From NCBI GenBank assembly GCA_002900995.3, contig CM035312.1, positions 3,492,602 to 3,556,601 of the forward strand: a stretch of 64,000 bases of DNA, in the 5' to 3' direction. Origin of the DNA: Ganoderma boninense (Eukaryota > Basidiomycota > Agaricomycetes > Polyporales > Polyporaceae). The translations under genes were made by a program, and so were the position numbers. The notes below the pieces were generated by a model. That model saw only the letters and a list, made by a program, of their open reading frames with translations, was not told the DNA's origin and did no database searches. This document shows positions 48,601 to 59,997 of the stretch, one piece after another (the stretch's first letter is position 1; each line of letters starts with the position of its first letter).

Positions 48601-50678
48601 CGCCGCTGCTGCTGCTGACCCTGCGATGACGCCACGTAGCCTCGTGCAGTGCTACCTATCTACGTCATATTACCTTATGCCCTTCCTCCACGTTCCCAGC
48701 TTCCTGGCGGTGAGTGTCTCTTTCGGGGATCGCCCTGTGATCGTGACATGTGACACACCTGCATAGGATTATGGAAACCCGCGGAAATGGGGCGAGCCTG
48801 GGTTCGCTGCGTTCATCGTCGCGATATGCTGCCTGTCGTCGCGGCATATTGACGATCCCCGCGTGCGTGCGGACCCGAACGACAGCAACAGCGCGGGGAC
48901 ACAGTGGTTCGACCTGCTGACCCGCCTACGGACCCTGCCTGGCGCGGACAAGCCGACGCTGTACACGATCCAGTCAGTGCTCATCGCAGGTGTATACGCA
49001 GTCGGGCTGGGGCGGCTGTCAAAAGCGTTCGCGCTGCTGTCGGAGGCGATCACCCTCTCCTTCGACGCCGGCCTGCACCGCACCGCGGACGACTACGACC
49101 TATTCGACCCGGTGGAGGACGAGGTGCGGAAGCGGACGTTCTGGTGTGTGTACCTGTGGGACAAGCAGGCGAGCGCGCATTTCGGGCGGCCTCCGATGCT
49201 CCGCCTGCGCGACTGCGACGTCGGCGAGCCGGCGATCGTTGACGACGAGTTCATCACCAGCGAGGGTGTTGGCATCCAGCCCTCGGACAACGAGAGCCGA
49301 ATGAGCGCGTTCGTGAGCTGCGTAAGGGTGTTCGTCGTGCTCGAGTCCCTCCTCGACATCCCGCCTCCGCGGCCCCCTGGCGAGACGTCTCCCTTCCTCG
49401 CACGTGCGACGGCCGTGCTCACAGCTGGCGGGGCGCGTCGCCTGAGTGGGAAGGAGTTGCGCGAGGAGGAGGCGCTGCTGGACGAAATATGTCGCGCGAT
49501 CCCTGCACACTGGGCCCACACCGTCGAGACGATGACGAGCGGGGATGTGATCCGCGTGACGCAGGCGGAGCGGCTCCACTGTGTCGAGCAGTACGTGCGG
49601 ATGCTCATCCATCGGCACCGGTTCTCGGAGATGGTCGCGGAGAGGATGCACAACCACATACCGGACGGCGAGCAGGGCGAGGTCGAGATCGAGGCCATGC
49701 GCGCGGCGCACGGGTGTGCGCTGCAGATCGTCTCCACGCACCTGCACGTTGCGGCGAAGGGATTGATGACTTACTGTGAGTGCTGCTTCGTTCGTCCACG
49801 TTGGTGTTTGGTATGGCGTTGGTGCGATCGAGCGAGGCGACTGACCGTGCATATATACGCTTGCAGATGGCGTGCATGTGATACACCAGCTCACAGCGGC
49901 AGGCCGGACGCTCGTCGCGATGCTCCTGAACTGTCACTCGGACGCGCTACGGCCACTGATCCCGCCTGCCCTGGAGGCCTTGCGATCATGCGTGGGACTC
50001 CTGCGGCGTTTCAGCGGACGTTACATCTGTGGCCAGCGGTCAGGTGATTTGATGGAGGAGTTCTGCAGGAGTGAGTCCGCTTCCGCTCGTCCCCATGTCC
50101 TGTGCTAACGCGACGAGGTGCAGTCACGCAGATCCCTCTCGAGACGGCGCCCCGGCAGCACGACGGGGGCACGCCGCCAAGCAGTCGCCCGCCGTGGGTG
50201 CGCCCAGTGCGCAAAAAGGCGTCGTCGAATGCGCGCTCGCCAGCGGGCTCGGGCGACTCGCCGCTCAACCACGGGAGCCCGGAGGACTTCCAGCCCACGG
50301 ACGCGTTCCTCGACCACCTGCACACGACCCCTCAGCCCCGTCTGCGCCCCAGCCGCCCCAGCCGTCCCCCCACAGGCGCATGGCCCGTTCGCCGGGATGG
50401 CGTCCTCGGCGGCGTTCATGGACCCGGGGAACATGATGCAGACGGACATGGGGCCCGGCCCGATGTCGGCGGTGGACCTGATGGCGTTCTTGAACGCGGA
50501 CCCGGGCCAGCTCGACATGAGTGCGATCCTCGCGTCGCCCGCCCTGGCGACGCTCGACCAGCAGTCGAACGGGTTCTACCACCTCGGGACGCCCGCGGCT
50601 CTGCGGGGGCGAGCGCGCTGTCGCCTTAGCTTGAGGAGGGATTATGAAGGCGGGGAAGGTGGTGTTTACGATGGGTGA
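45623..50678 (+). CDS. Zn2Cys6 transcription factor with fungal_trans domain
   Basis: Nuclear regulator. Exons: 45623-45804, 45867-45884 (18-nt microexon), 45951-46061, 47969-48577, 48640-48709, 48767-49775, 49867-50070, 50124-end. Across the microexon the DNA-binding domain reads [20 protein letters not shown] then [10 protein letters not shown], all six cysteines present, followed after the 1907-bp intron by a coiled segment [16 protein letters not shown]. The middle region ([36 protein letters not shown]) is the fungal-specific transcription factor domain PF04082. The true start is the ATG at 45623 in a strong GCCGCCATGG context. Near 50330 the frame shifts between FLDHLHTT and [20 protein letters not shown]; the exact C-terminus (50629 or 50678) is unsure. 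Target genes cannot be inferred; a role in sugar or nitrogen use would be a guess. Confidence 0.85.
46290..47680 (+). repeat. diverged direct repeats inside the 1.9-kb intron
   Basis: A segment at about 46300-46390 (CATCTAAGTTTGATGGCT, then CGCCTAGATGCGCCA) returns at about 47585-47670 (GTGTCTAAGTTTGATGGCT, then CGCCTAGATGTGCCA). A second pair, about 190 bp apart, is near 46943-47010 and 47128-47195 (GCCTGGGCTCA at both ends). The spacing of the outer pair, about 1.28 kb, and the lack of coding content suggest a decayed inserted element. Confidence 0.5.
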
Positions 50679-50854
50679 GATAGGAGGTTGGTGGTGTTTT
50701 GGTTATGCGACTTCTGAGTCTTGAGGTGTCTTTTGCTAAGTACTAGTGCTGGATGCGTTTGTTATCCGTCCGCCCGTTTTCGTTTCATGTGCTACTTCTC
50801 TCTCTGCATGTCTATGTATCCGTATCCCCCTAGTTTCTGTACTCACTTGACCTG

Positions 50855-51010
50855 TATCTAGCTTTCCGTGCAACATGGATCCGGACTCCTACTTGCAGCA
50901 TACCCGGTTTTATGAGCCAACCCGCCCTGCGCTCGCTGTTAGGATGGTGCCGTGGTATGAGACAGGGATCTTTTTACGATGCAACGAGTTGCAACGTATA
51001 GCCTGTAATA
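50855..51010 (+). repeat. dispersed repeat R, copy 1
   Basis: TGTATCTAGC, then GCAACATGGATCCGGACTCC and TACTTGCAGCATACCCGGTT are shared almost exactly with 56133-56190, and weaker similarity continues for about 100 bp. The ATG opens MDPDSYLQHTRF in both. It may be the relic of a first exon; the family is unknown. Confidence 0.55.
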
Positions 51011-51545
51011 TCTACCGATCCTACTGCAGCGACTCCCACTCCCCCTTGCGCGGGTGAAGTGCGAGATGGTGGCGTGGCTGGTGGTCACGCTGGGGAGCAA
51101 AATGCATGGCACGCCGGGCTGGATGCCGTCGCCGCTGGTCTCCCCACCATTGGTAACTTGAAGTACGCTTCCTTTCAAAATACACCACACCAGAGTGCAT
51201 CAAGCCTACACACCACAGTCGTCCCTATCCCTCACAATATCGCCATGCTGCTGTCCTCTGCATCTGAGTCAGACCTCCACATTCCCTGGCATCCCATCTC
51301 CGCCTTCCTGCTCCCGACCAACAGGCTCCTCAATGCCACTTGTCCTGAGGGGCGAGTCATCAGCCTCGTGTCTCTGTCCTTCTCCTCCCTTGTCTCCCTC
51401 CAGTTCTACAGCTCGGCATGCAGACAACTCCTCCCTGAGAACATCGACGCGCAGGAAGTAGTACCCACAGCCCACGAAGTCTAGTCCGAGGTCCATGGTG
51501 AGCGTCCGACCAGGCCCCGCCGAACTCAAGTCGACTCTTTCATGG

Positions 51546-53557
51546 TCAATTTCGGTGTACCATCGGAGACTGTCTTTCCAAGACATGGTGTAGCGATCCT
51601 CCCGATTGGAGCCAGGGGCGGAGTCGAGCTGAACACGGGATTCCCGGGCTCGATATCTTCACCTCGGCCTCAATGGTAAACTGCGTGCCACCATACTGGA
51701 GCGTGTGCTGGAATTCGACGACGATCGTGTGCTCGTCGTTGGAAAGTGTGAGTCGTTGCGTGGTCGGGTGGTCTGGTGGCAGATCTGGATCGGAAAGGTC
51801 GGCCAAGTATCCTCGGCCCGAGTGCAGGGCATCGCAGGTCTCCCTCAATAGTACCAGCTTGATTGTTGTGTATGGCTGATATCGAAGATGCGAGGATACC
51901 GGCAGAGCGGCGCCGCCCCGGGGATGGGGGATGTAGACTGATTTTAGTTCAGTTTGCTGGTGAAAGTGCTTTATAGCTTGAGGAGACAAGGGGAAAAGAT
52001 CAGGGTAGTTATGTCCACAGATGTATCCAGGATATATGATGGTTCTGTCACCAGACTCTGATATGGTTGTGTAGCACACCCGCCCTAGCAGGTGCCCTGG
52101 GTGTTTAACATGTTCGCACTGAAGGATGGCTAGGTACCAGCGACGCCCCTCTTCAGAGCCAAGGCTGACTTGAATGTCCTCATATCCTGGCACTGCGCAT
52201 TGAAGCAGGTCTTGTGTGAGAGGGATCATTTGGAACTGTGTGCGGATGCCATATGGAGTAGATGTGTACTCATCAAGAGAGGGAGAAGGTAGAAGCTGAG
52301 TAGTAGTGTCTTGTCGAAAAATGCGCATGTTGTTGCCATCTTTGAAGTGCCAAGGTGATTGGGGGAAAAAGTCCTGCTCTTCATTGTCATATCCAAGACA
52401 TTGAAGAGGGAGTGATGTTAGGGTGTTCTTGGGGTCACGATGCCAAGGAGGTGTTGGGCAAATATCTCTCCATGCAAAAAGGCTTTGATCTGGGATGCGT
52501 TGAATGATCTGCTCCTGCAGCCGCCGGAACGCGCGGCCGCCCTCGCCATACAGTGTCGGCATGTTAATGTCAAAGATGCCCAGCAGCGAGTACGCCGTGT
52601 CTTCCACCCTCGTCGTCTCGCGCTCTGCCGCCCACGAGAGCCTTTGAGCGACGCTGAATTTATCCAACGGCTCCACGTGCAGCAGGGCCTTGTAGTTGAT
52701 CTTGGTTATACTCTCCACAGGGTTCACGAGCGTATGCTTTGAGCCAATCGGAGCCCAGTCGTTAGAGAGAAACTCGACCTCGAGTGGCGCGATGAGTTCC
52801 TGCAGCGTCCATCCACGGCGAAACCACCGGCTTTCGCAGAATGCGGAGCCCGTGGCGTGATGGTCCTTTCCTGGGGGAACGTCGGCGAGGTACGCGTAGC
52901 ACACCTTTGCGAGGCCGTACCACTTGTACATGGAGTTGATGGCCTCGGAGAGCTCGGAGCTGCTTGATTTGTCGATGCAGCACGAGTCGATCCAGATGTA
53001 GCGGTATCCATTCGCTTGAGCGACGCGGCATGCGTTCCGGATCTTTGGAGACAGCTCGGGGTCTTCCCAGATGGATCGAGGTGAAGGTTTAGATAGGGGA
53101 GGGCCCTGAACTGGGCCATAGGAAGCATCACTAGGAGAGGGGGTGCTAGGGGCAGGAAGCGGGAGGCCAAATGTCTCGGCGACCAAGCGCAACAAGGCTT
53201 CCACTTCGGACTCGGTAAGTCGTCCTACTAGGGCTGTCGGGAGAGCTGTTCATGGTTGAATTTAGAACAGCTCGATAGCTTCACGGAGTACTGTAATTCA
53301 CCTCGGACAAGCGTAGGAGAAGCAGCACCATCCGTCTCAGCGACATTGGCACAATCCTCAGACTGCGGCGTCTGAGACTCAGACCTAGGATGATATCGCT
53401 GCTGGATCTTCTTCAGTTCTTCGTATGTTTGCTCGCCGCCCGTATCCCAGGTGTGTGACAGGATGGCAAACACCGTCTTCTGCGTCTTATCATACTCATC
53501 GGTGGTCTCCGGGTCGATCTCCACAAACTGGCCGGTCTCAGTGTCGATAACGCGCAT
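51546..53557 (-). CDS. HET-domain protein (heterokaryon incompatibility type)
   Basis: Two exons (53557-53302, 53227-51546; intron 74 bp) give 645 residues without a break. The HET domain (PF06985) is recognised by FAILSHTWD near residue 33, GYRYIWIDSCCIDKSSSSEL, YAYLADVPP, WFRRGWTLQELIAP, FLSNDWAPIGSK, and ERETTRVEDTAYSLLGIFDI leading to MPTLYGEGGRAFRRLQEQII. In ascomycetes HET proteins trigger cell death after fusion of unlike strains; basidiomycetes have many whose roles are untested. The C-terminal 300 residues (for example GRVCYTTISESGDRTIIYPG) are the common long tail of mushroom HET proteins, without WD or NACHT modules. The ATG at 53557 gives MRVIDTETGQFVEIDPE, a typical start for the family. 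Confidence 0.9.
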
Positions 53558-55700
53558 CTGACGAGCTATTGTCAAGCCTGAATCAGCTATATATATTCCA
53601 TTGCGCTACATACATCTGCACGCAGTGCGCTGAGGCGTATTTTTGACGGAGACTTGACGAGTGGTAGCGTATGCGGCGTGGTTGATAGTGGGAGGCAAGA
53701 CGTATGCGCATGCGCAGCCGGCGGCACACCGCACAGCATTCAATGTGCTTCTCAGGGGCGCCGCAATGCTCTCAAAGCTTGAGTCACGAGTCGGTTCATG
53801 AACTTACTGAGGCTTGTCTATCGTGTCTCCAACATTTCCCTGTGACTGAATAGCTCGTGCTAGGACTACAACCACGGCGCACCAGCCTCGGATATACAAA
53901 TTCTGCGGTCTACCAAGAACGCGCGAGGAGCGTAGCTAGGCTCGGGTCCCCCTCAACATGCACCGTCACGGTAATCTGAACAGTCGTACCTACGAGGAAG
54001 AGGAAGATGAGCACAGTGCACATCCATGGACGACGGCAGACCACTGCCATAACTTACTTACCGGTTTCACGAACGGTGCAGCGGACCGCCATCTCGCCAG
54101 AGGCGAGCCGCATGCGACTGGACTCACGAGTCACCGGCGAGGCTTTGCGCATCTCAAGCCCTGCGCTCGCGCCAACGCGCACGGTCCGCGACTCGGCAGG
54201 TAGGTACTATGCATATGCATCGTTCCACTCCAAAAAAAAAGGCCTAGAGGGACTGTTTGCCAAGTTGAAGAGCCGCGGCGGACAGGGAGAGGCATATTTG
54301 CCGGCCTGGATCCGGACCCCGTCTTCCATCCACCTGCCGCCGAAGACCAAGAGCTCAGCGCTCAGCGCTCAGAGACCGCCCTATACAGCCTACCCCCCGC
54401 CGACTCGAACCTCTCATGGACGGAAATGGTTTGCGGAGCGCTGCGCTGACGTGGTCCGACGGCATGCAGGGAAGAGCGCGTGCGCTAGGTCGCCGGTCAG
54501 TGGGGGGCGGCCACGGAAACACGGTGAGAACAAGAAACAAGGACGACACACGTCTTCTTCGACCGCGTCCGATCTCCATAAAACCAGTCCCGACCTCTGC
54601 GACCATGAAGGGCGATGGATATTGAATAGGGCAGTGCATCCGTCCCGGGCCCGGAGGCTAGTCGTGGTCAGCGCTGGCTCCCCAATACTTGGACGTTTAA
54701 ACCCCGCTAGCCTCACCTCACCCCTCGATCATCCACTCTGTACCATGAACTCCACAACCGCTTAACATCCTGGATAGAGGAGTGAGAATGCTGTATGTAG
54801 TTGTGGTGCTGGCGCGCTCTGATTCAAGAGAACATGCTCAGCTCGATGGTGCGTCTGCTTGATGACGATTTTTAAAGGTGGGAGGTATCGGGACTCTCGA
54901 ACTGCGTAGTACGAGTTCACGTAGTACGAGTTGCGCTCCAGTTCATCGCCAGCAATTGGAGGAAAGATTCCGGAGCAAAGAAGGGAGGGAAGGAGTCAGG
55001 ACGCACTTATCTGGGACGATGACACTGCAGCCGCAGCCACGACCGTCCATGTCAATGCGTCCAAAATGCCAGACATGCATGCTTGACGAATATCAAAGAG
55101 CCTGGAACTTCTTCGAGGGCCCGGGGAAGTCATCGCTCTCGACATGTACGAGGCCAAAGCGGATGCTCAGGCCTCAGGCCGACTGCGATGGACGTCTTGC
55201 GCTGCGCGACACACATGCACGCAGCACACTCACGACAGTGACCAGAGGATGAGCACTCACTCATATCAGGGATCACCGCAGGCGCACGAGGACGACCATG
55301 CCCATCGTCAGATCCAACTCCTCCCGTCCCCACGTCCGCAACTCTCTTCCAGTCCTCCAACTCCTCTTCGCTACCGCAAGCGAGCGCGTCCTTGCCCTCT
55401 CCGCTTGCCATACCCTCAGGAACCGTCCACGCATCACGATGATGCCCTTGCCTTTCGTCTTCGTGAACCGGCGCAGGCCATGCGGTCACGGTAGTTACTA
55501 GTCCGAGGCGACGCGTGAACGACGGGGCCGTTGCGGCCTAGCTAGAGGTCTGAGGATGTGGCCGAGAGCGTAGGAGAGGAGGAAAGCGTCCAGTTTGTGC
55601 AGGGAGGGTAGGGAGACCCCAAGTACAGTGCGTTTAAAGTTATATCTCAGCAATAGGCTCGAGGGGTGCAAGGGGTGTAGTCCAGATAGGGCAGCAACGC
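53558..55700. other. intergenic 2.1 kb, no recognised gene
   Basis: Short frames only. The frame 54007-54765 and its antisense partners are basic and low in complexity. A minus-strand stretch near 55100-55180 reads IRFGLVHVESDDFPGPSKKF, faintly like the end of a glycoside hydrolase, but nothing around it supports that. Confidence 0.4.
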
Positions 55701-55707
55701 AACGCGA

Positions 55708-55918
55708 GTGTCGAGCGCGTAGTCCGGGGGGTCGAGGCATCTAGGTGACAGCGAGGTCTGAGGTTGGCATCGAGAAGGCGGTTGCTGAGAGCCGGGAACC
55801 AGAGAGCTGAGGACGATGTCGGAGTCGCAGGGTCATCCAGCCGCGGGCACAGGTGGATGGCATTCGGCGCCCGAGCACCACACCATGACCACCGCACCTG
55901 CGAGAATGAGAGACGGGC
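55708..55918 (+). repeat. direct repeat DR, left copy
   Basis: Shared words with 59783-59997 in the same order and orientation: GAGTGTCGAGCG, AGTAGTCCGG (here CGTAGTCCGG), ATCGAGAAGGCG, GAGAGCTGAGGAC, GGGTCATC and GCGAGAATGAGA. The copies differ by substitutions and small indels. Their minus strand contains a short hydrophobic stretch (FLILAGAV-type) that could be a signal peptide of a lost small secreted protein. Confidence 0.65.
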
Positions 55919-56132
55919 AGAGGCAGAAATGGGGGTCCATCAACCAGAGGACACGAGGAGCCCGGATGCCAAAGGCGCCGACTCAATAATATTGGTCCAA
56001 TTTGGTTCCCCAGACCAAGTTTCTTACTCAGCTAAGTTCATTTTGTAGATGAACCAATGCAGCACCGAGTTCAACTCTTCCATCATCAACTTGGAGACAA
56101 GAGTGGCGCGGCTGCTGAGTATAAGTAGGCTT

Positions 56133-56310
56133 GTATCTAGCCCTCCTGCAACATGGATCCGGACTCCTACTTACAGCATACCCGGTTCGAGGCCCGGGAT
56201 CCAACACGCCGCGCGCTCGCCCTCAAGGAGTGTATCGGAGTACCGTGGCGAAGATGGCAGTGCGGGAACGAATTCGCGGAAATATCTACACGAAGAGTAA
56301 TGACCCGCTT
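56133..56310 (+). repeat. dispersed repeat R, copy 2
   Basis: Second copy of the sequence at 50855-51010, including GCAACATGGATCCGGACTCC and the MDPDSYLQHTRF start. It sits in the tail of the inverted F-box block at a place where copy I (33440-33790) has different DNA, so it was inserted or retained only here. Confidence 0.55.
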
Positions 56311-56389
56311 CAGAATCTCGAAGTTAACTATCAATGCGGGACATCGTGACTTTTCAACTCGCCTGGCTGTACGAAGAGGACACGATAAC

Positions 56390-58469
56390 TCAGTCAACTT
56401 CCTTACCGACAACCACATCTTCCACCAGGTGGCCCAATGCGCGGCGGAGCCGCTGCTCGACCAACGCCACTTGCCACCCCTCCAGCACGCGAGGTCTCGG
56501 ATACAGGCACACCAAGTACAAGGAAACCGAGAGCTTCCGGATCGACTCGCAACGCCCTGCTCTGGCGGTGAGGCACGCACCGACCTCGCTCGGCCAGCGA
56601 CGCTGCGAGCCGGGACGCAGAGGGGGCGCCCTCAGTCTTTCCAAGAGGGGCCGTCATCCGACTGCAGCGTGAGCGAGTCCCACTCTCCAACTTGAAGGCC
56701 CCCTTCGTGACCTAGCCCCAGGCCCAAATCGGTGTCGTGGGGCATGCTCCATCCCAGCCCCAGCTCCGCCAGTCGGGGGCACAGGAATCTCGGCGGCCCG
56801 CCCGGAGGCTCTGGACGGGGATCCCCGAGCACGGCGACAAGGGAGTCCGTGGCCCAGCTCCCCGTCTGCAGGCGGCGGAGCGCCGGGAGCTCAGGCAGAA
56901 GCTGCCGCCAGTTGCTCAGGCGAAGATATTCGAACGACTGGGTGACCGTCAACGACGTCACGCCAAGCGGTGTGGCAGGCACCGGCGCGGGGACGAGCGC
57001 GGCCACGAGCTTGCGGGTAACGTTGGCCACGAGAGCGACGGTGTCTTCGGTATGGAGGCGGCGGGAACTCGGGAGTGTGATGCATATGGGGCGGACGCCG
57101 GGCCCATGCGTCTCCCAGCGCGCCACGTTCTCGTCGTTGCGCTTCCTGCGGGAATAGAGGAAGAGGCTGAGCTCTGTGTCAGAGGGACTCGTACTTGGAG
57201 GAGAGGGGTTGATGCCCGGGAACAGCGGGATGACCAGACGCCGTCGAGAGTAGTCGCGCATGTAGACAGGCTCGAGCACGAGCGCGGTGGTCGAAGGCAA
57301 TACCAGGTGCGAGAGGAACAGGGGGATGTACGCAGGGAGGTCCTCGAGCTCGAGGCGGCGCAGGCAGGGGAGGTGGGCGGTCTCTTTGAGCACTGGCAGT
57401 GGAAGTATGTTGCCACGAGGGTCGTCCGCGGACAAGCTATAGATCAAGGAGAGCGTTTCCAGGTTCGGAAACGACCTGAGAGCGGCGAGCATGGCGCAGA
57501 GTGCCCGGACGGTGCTGGGTGGAGGAGGCAGGGCCGCGCAGCGCGTGAGCTTGAGGTGGCGCAAAGACGTGCTGGGCGCGGCCGGGATGTAGAAGTGCGC
57601 GCCCTCGAACTCGATAGTCCGGATATTAGGGTATCTAGGCGGGCTCAAGGTAAATCTCGCTGCATGCTTCAAGTCCAACGGCAGGTGATAGAGGACGACA
57701 AGGGACGTGAGAAGGGGCATGTCCTGTTCGAGGACCCGGGCGATGCTTCCCACGTAGTACTCAGTGGGGCCTACTTTCAAGGAGGAAAGCCGAGCGGCGT
57801 GGGACGCCAGGATGTCCGCGATGAAGGGGTAGCAATATGGGATAGAGATGGTAAGGATTTGAGGAGCAGAGAGGGCCATGGCGGCCCCGAAGCGGCGGGC
57901 CTCATGGTGGTATTCGGCAATCCACGACTTCCACGACGGCAATCTGAGGACATTGGCCCAGAACTGAGGAGTGTGGAAAAGCAGCCCTCGCCAGTAGCAG
58001 CAGACTCCCAATACGGGCAGGCGTGGCCGAGGCATCAGCGTAGCGGGGTGGACATGGGAGAAGATCTCCATGAGCATCTCTGGAGGAAGATGGCGGTTGA
58101 CGAGTGCAGCGTCGTTGTATGCGGATCGGATGGCACGGATGTGGGACTTGTTCTTGGAGATGGCGTTGCGGGCTGCAGCGCCGTACCACTCGCGAAGGAG
58201 GCGGTTGTGATTCTGATACTTGAGGAACCTCGACAGGCACCACTTCTGGACTTCGCCGGGGGAAAGTCGGCCGAGTGCGATTCTATCATCCTCGGCGAGG
58301 AGACGTTGACCTGGAGCGGTATGTGTGAGCATACTACGATACCAGAAGGATCAAAAGTCATACCTGGAGAGCCAATGACATCAAGGACATGTTCACCAAA
58401 CAGCGTGTCTTCGGGGAGAGCAAGGTCTCCCAGGTGAAGTAACTCCGTTGAATCGGAGCCGTCCTGCAT
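56390..58469 (-). CDS. F-box protein FB4, copy of FB2 with C-terminal frame break
   Basis: Start MQDGSDSTELLHLGDLALPE at 58469, exon 1 to 58364, a 53-bp intron, exon 2 from 58310. The box HLPPEMLMEIFSHVHPATL is the same as in FB2, and by eye about nine in ten residues agree along the protein. The PVPVPVPVPA run of FB2 is shorter here (PAPVPA). The open frame ends at 56632 with DDGPSWKD. Compared with FB2 there is one extra base near 56650 (GGCCCCTCTTGG against GGCCATCTTGG) and an 8-bp loss near 56590, after which the family end GHLVEDVVVGKEVD continues in another frame to 56390. It is thus C-terminally altered by about 85 residues but keeps box and repeats, so it may still be functional. Confidence 0.75.
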
Positions 58470-58727
58470 GGCAACGAAACAGGAATGAGAGTGTTGACGA
58501 ACAGTGGATGAATGCGTCGCGGTGAGGACGACGGCACTAAATAGGTCTCCTTACAAGTGGAGGTTTCAAGTCAACTCATTCCGAGGAGGCTAACGCACGT
58601 TGAGTCAATCTGACCGATCGGATCACCGGGCCGACAAGTTCGAGGCAAGACCCCCATCACGAAACGTTCGCAGTAAACGACATTAACCACGCCTGGTGTA
58701 TGATGATGGGGGCAACAAGAACGAGAA

Positions 58728-59827
58728 CTAGTGACCACCAACCACAGCGATGTCCTCAACCAGATCGCCCAACTTGTCGCGCATCCGCTCCTCCGCCAAA
58801 GCGAGCTGCCACTCTTGCAGAACGGCTGGGTCCCCCGGGCCGCTGTATCGCAGTCCACCCTGGTCGGGCACGCCTTGACCTCCAGCCTGCGAAGCGGGCA
58901 GCACATCCCCGCCGCCCGCACGCTGAGGCATGCTCTGAGCATGTCGCAGAACGCGCGCAACGACGGCAGCAGCCCAACCGCGCGGTGCCCCAGATATCCA
59001 CCGTCGTCGCGGTCCCGCAGGACCCGCGAGTCCCCGTCGAGCCGCGGCGGCAGGTGCCACTCCAGCGCCAGGACCTCGAGGACGGGGTACGCGAACGTCC
59101 CCGCGTCCATGGCACCTAGCAGCCCAATGTCAAATCCTTCCCGCTCGAGCTGCCGGACGAGCTCCTTGGGATCCTGCTTCACACAAATCAGACGGCGCAG
59201 CTGCGGCCCGATCGCGGGCCAGAGCACTCGTCCCAGTACCGGTAGATGTTCACCGCCCCCACCGCCGTGAGCGTCGTCAGCCCCGCAGGCGGGGACGAGC
59301 GCGGCAACGAGCTCGCGGGTGAAGTGTACGATGGTCGCGGGGCTGGTTGTAAGGCTGGGGAGCTGAACGTGCACGGGGCGGACGCCGTCGCCGTGGGTCT
59401 CCCAGTGGACGGACTCCTCGCACGAGTCGCTGGATACCTGGATTTCGAGGTGGAGCTCGGCGTGGGGCGCGGGGGCGGGATCGCTGAGTCCCGCAAGCAG
59501 GGTGGCTGGGTTGCCGAACTCGGGCTGGAGCGCGAGAGCGGTGGTCAGAGGGAACACGAGGTGCGAGAGGAAGCGGTGCATATGGTCGCAGAGATCCGTG
59601 AGTTCGAGATGGCGCAGGCGCGGGAGGTGCGCACTTTTTGTCAGGTCTGGCGCGGGCAACACGACATAGACGTCAGCGGGATCTTTGTCCGACAAGCAGC
59701 AGGTCCAGGGAGGGGAAGAATTCGAGAGTGTTGTGGATGGCCCACAGCGCATGGACGTGGGGAGCGGTGGGAGAGGGGCGTGAGTGTCGAGCGAGTAGTC
59801 CGGTGAGTCGGTGAGTCGAGGCACCAT
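58728..59827 (-). pseudogene. F-box relative FB5, 5'-truncated and chimeric
   Basis: Copy of the 3' half of FB1 without any F-box. The ATG at 59827 lies in the direct repeat DR, so the first residues (MVPRLTDSPDYSLDTH) come from DR and the rest from FB1 (CCLSDKDPADVYVVLPAPDL onward). It has five G where FB1 has four, but also two extra bases (GACGAGTGCTCTGG) that shift the frame near 59230, and lacks about 16 bp present in FB1 near 30005. After correction it ends LGDLVEDIAVVGGH at 58728; the uncorrected frame runs on to 58571. Non-functional as an F-box protein. Confidence 0.7.
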
Positions 59828-59997
59828 GCATCAGGTCGTTGGCGAGTGTTGAGTACTGGTTGATGTTAGGATCGAGAAGGCGTTTGCTGAGACCTCAGAA
59901 CCCGAGAGCTGAGGACGTGTTGGAGGTCGGAGGGTCATCAGGTCGATGCTCGTGCACGAGACCATGGCCACCGCGCCCGCGAGAATGAGAAACGGGA
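59783..59997 (+). repeat. direct repeat DR, right copy
   Basis: Partner of 55708-55918. The left border of this copy meets F-box-derived sequence at about 59783, so the junction of the inverted block with its flank is inside or next to DR. Confidence 0.65.

Larger units (their letters stand above)
56010..59790 (-). repeat. F-box segmental duplication, copy II (inverted)
   Basis: Inverse counterpart of 29930-33905. Contains FB5 (3' part of FB1), the FB1-FB2 spacer, FB4 (copy of FB2) and the tail with CAGCTAAGTTCATTTT near 56031. It lacks the 5' part of FB1 including its F-box. Confidence 0.8.

Noticed and set aside
54007..54765. 252-codon plus-strand frame
   Set aside because: Basic low-complexity translation with an A-run-encoded KKK stretch; antisense frames equally open; no family resemblance.
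55080..55180. Minus-strand IRFGLVHVESDDFPGPSKKF resembling the end of a GH1 glycosidase
   Set aside because: Only a few positions fit and no upstream catalytic motif or exon chain could be found.
55708..59997. LTR retrotransposon suggested by the direct repeats
   Set aside because: No primer-binding site, polypurine tract, gag/pol sequence or TG...CA ends seen; the interior is F-box genes.
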